DNA of 40,219 nucleotides from Chara braunii (taxonomy: Eukaryota > Streptophyta > Charophyceae > Charales > Characeae): contig BFEA01000047.1 of assembly GCA_003427395.1 (NCBI GenBank), forward strand, positions 3,159,601-3,199,819, given 5' to 3'. Positions 39,454-40,219 of the stretch are shown in pieces. The notes under the pieces were generated by a model. The model saw only the letters and a program-made list of their open reading frames with translations, was not told the DNA's origin and ran no database searches. The position numbers and the translations under genes are program-made. Within the stretch, counting starts at the first letter, position 1. The number at the start of each line of letters is the position of its first letter.

Positions 39454-39951
39454 GGGGCTCGCTGCACTACTCTAGACTCGTGAAAAGATTCTAGAGTCGT
39501 CCTAGAGCTGTCAGAGTCACGAAAAGTCCTAAAATCTACGCATCGTCGCACTAGCTCTAGACTCTAGAAAAGCTAGAGTTGCTCCGAAGCTTTCTGAGTT
39601 CGGCCATTTCACTACAGGACAGCGCCAGCCTGGGTTGTCCGTCCAGACTCAAGGCCCACTCAAGGAAAACAAGGTGTTTCAAGGGTCCTCCGGACCTCCC
39701 TACAAAAAAACGCCTTTGCAGGCTGGTGCTCTAGATCCATCTACAGTGAGAAGGACCGACCCGCTCTGACATCTCAAGAAATGAGAAATCTCGAGCGAGC
39801 TTATCGAGTAAGTGGAGCGATGACGACTCTATTACTTTTCTAGAGTCGTTCTGACACTCTACAACAGGTTTTTGAGCGCCCATTTCTTGAGTAAGAGCAG
39901 CCGTGCCGCACTCAAGAAAAAGTTCGAATCTAGAGTAGTGCAGCGAGCCCC
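39454..39951. mobile_element. MITE with 23-bp perfect terminal inverted repeats
   Basis: The first 23 bases (39454-39476, starting GGGGCTCGCTGCAC) are the exact reverse complement of the last 23 (39929-39951). Inside, subterminal inverted motifs continue, such as TAGAGTCGTC (left, about 39493) against GACGACTCTA (right, about 39822), and CTAGAG-type motifs recur. Length is 498 bp and no transposase is encoded, so it is non-autonomous. Flanks (TTA on the left, ATG on the right) show no convincing target duplication, so the superfamily is not assigned. Confidence 0.85.
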
Positions 39952-40123
39952 ATGGTCTTGGTAGTGAGAACACGACAGTTATGGCTGGTTTTGGTTAGGT
40001 GGATATTGCTTTTGGAATGTTGTATCTGATTTATGGGAAGCTCGGAGTTTCCCATGGATTGTGAGGTCAGGTTTTGCTGATGTATTTCATAGCTTCTTCA
40101 TAAAATACCATAGATTACTGTAG

Positions 40124-40154
<31 letters not shown>

Positions 40155-40155
40155 G
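40124..40155. repeat. (ATC)n microsatellite
   Basis: About ten ATC units followed by degenerate 'TCATTATCATC' sequence. Nothing else is recognised from 39952 to the end. Confidence 0.9.
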
Positions 40156-40219
40156 CTCATTATCTTCAGCTTTTTCATCATTATCATCTTATCCTAGGCT
40201 ACCAGAGTGGCCCGGGACC

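Overview
This window is nuclear, intergenic, transposon-dense eukaryotic DNA. I see no intact host gene. Every recognisable protein is a decayed retroelement product: two Ty3/gypsy chromodomain elements (chromoviruses) and four pieces of L1-like LINEs with a zf-RVT domain. Chromoviruses plus LINEs ending in zf-RVT, many A-tailed SINE-like repeats, long microsatellites and large non-coding stretches fit a big green-lineage genome. My best guess is a streptophyte alga such as Chara, from the general look only. One 20-base assembly gap lies in poly(A) at 23130-23149.

Layout. 1-4836: A-tailed short repeats, a minus-strand LINE 3' end (about 1112-1385), a plus-strand LINE RT/zf-RVT pseudogene (about 1390-3960) and another minus LINE piece (4461-4836). 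4837-5402 and 12000-12572 are a pair of direct repeats of about 570 bp. Between them lies 6.6 kb of non-coding DNA with an unusual density of short perfect stem-loops, including a 9-bp stem closing a TTCG loop, a closed multi-branch structure at 9697-9821 and a tandem array of mini-hairpins at 11448-11850. 12631-18264: a gypsy element with gag, zinc knuckle, protease, RT, RNase H, integrase and chromodomain in order. Its RT is split by an 843-bp block of 42-bp tandem repeats, and an antisense 91-bp copy of the same RT region lies just upstream of gag and preserves the unsplit site. 18307-20640: its probable 3' LTR, carrying a 1.04-kb tandem duplication.

20690-24860: a cluster of SINEs. One family is A-tailed with a conserved head hairpin, in one place with repeated heads. 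The other is a tRNA-derived family on the minus strand with A and B boxes. 24887-26990: possible solo LTR, pyrimidine/purine switch modules and AT-rich DNA. 27440-28490: LINE endonuclease/RT-start fragment. 29379-30635 (minus): gypsy integrase plus chromodomain, joined directly to a minus-strand LINE at 30632. 30632-38300 (minus): the longest LINE, with RT, an endonuclease whose catalytic motifs are all present, ORF1 with zinc knuckle, and a 5' region with 276-bp tandem monomers. The right end holds a poly(T) tract flanked by perfect 19-bp target duplications, another SINE, and a 498-bp MITE with 23-bp perfect terminal inverted repeats.

Most in-frame stops in these pseudogenes can be explained by single C-to-T or G-to-A changes, as expected for decay of methylated repeats. 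The most unusual items are the structured non-coding block between the direct repeats, the repeat block inside RT with its antisense empty-site copy, and the tail-only insertion.
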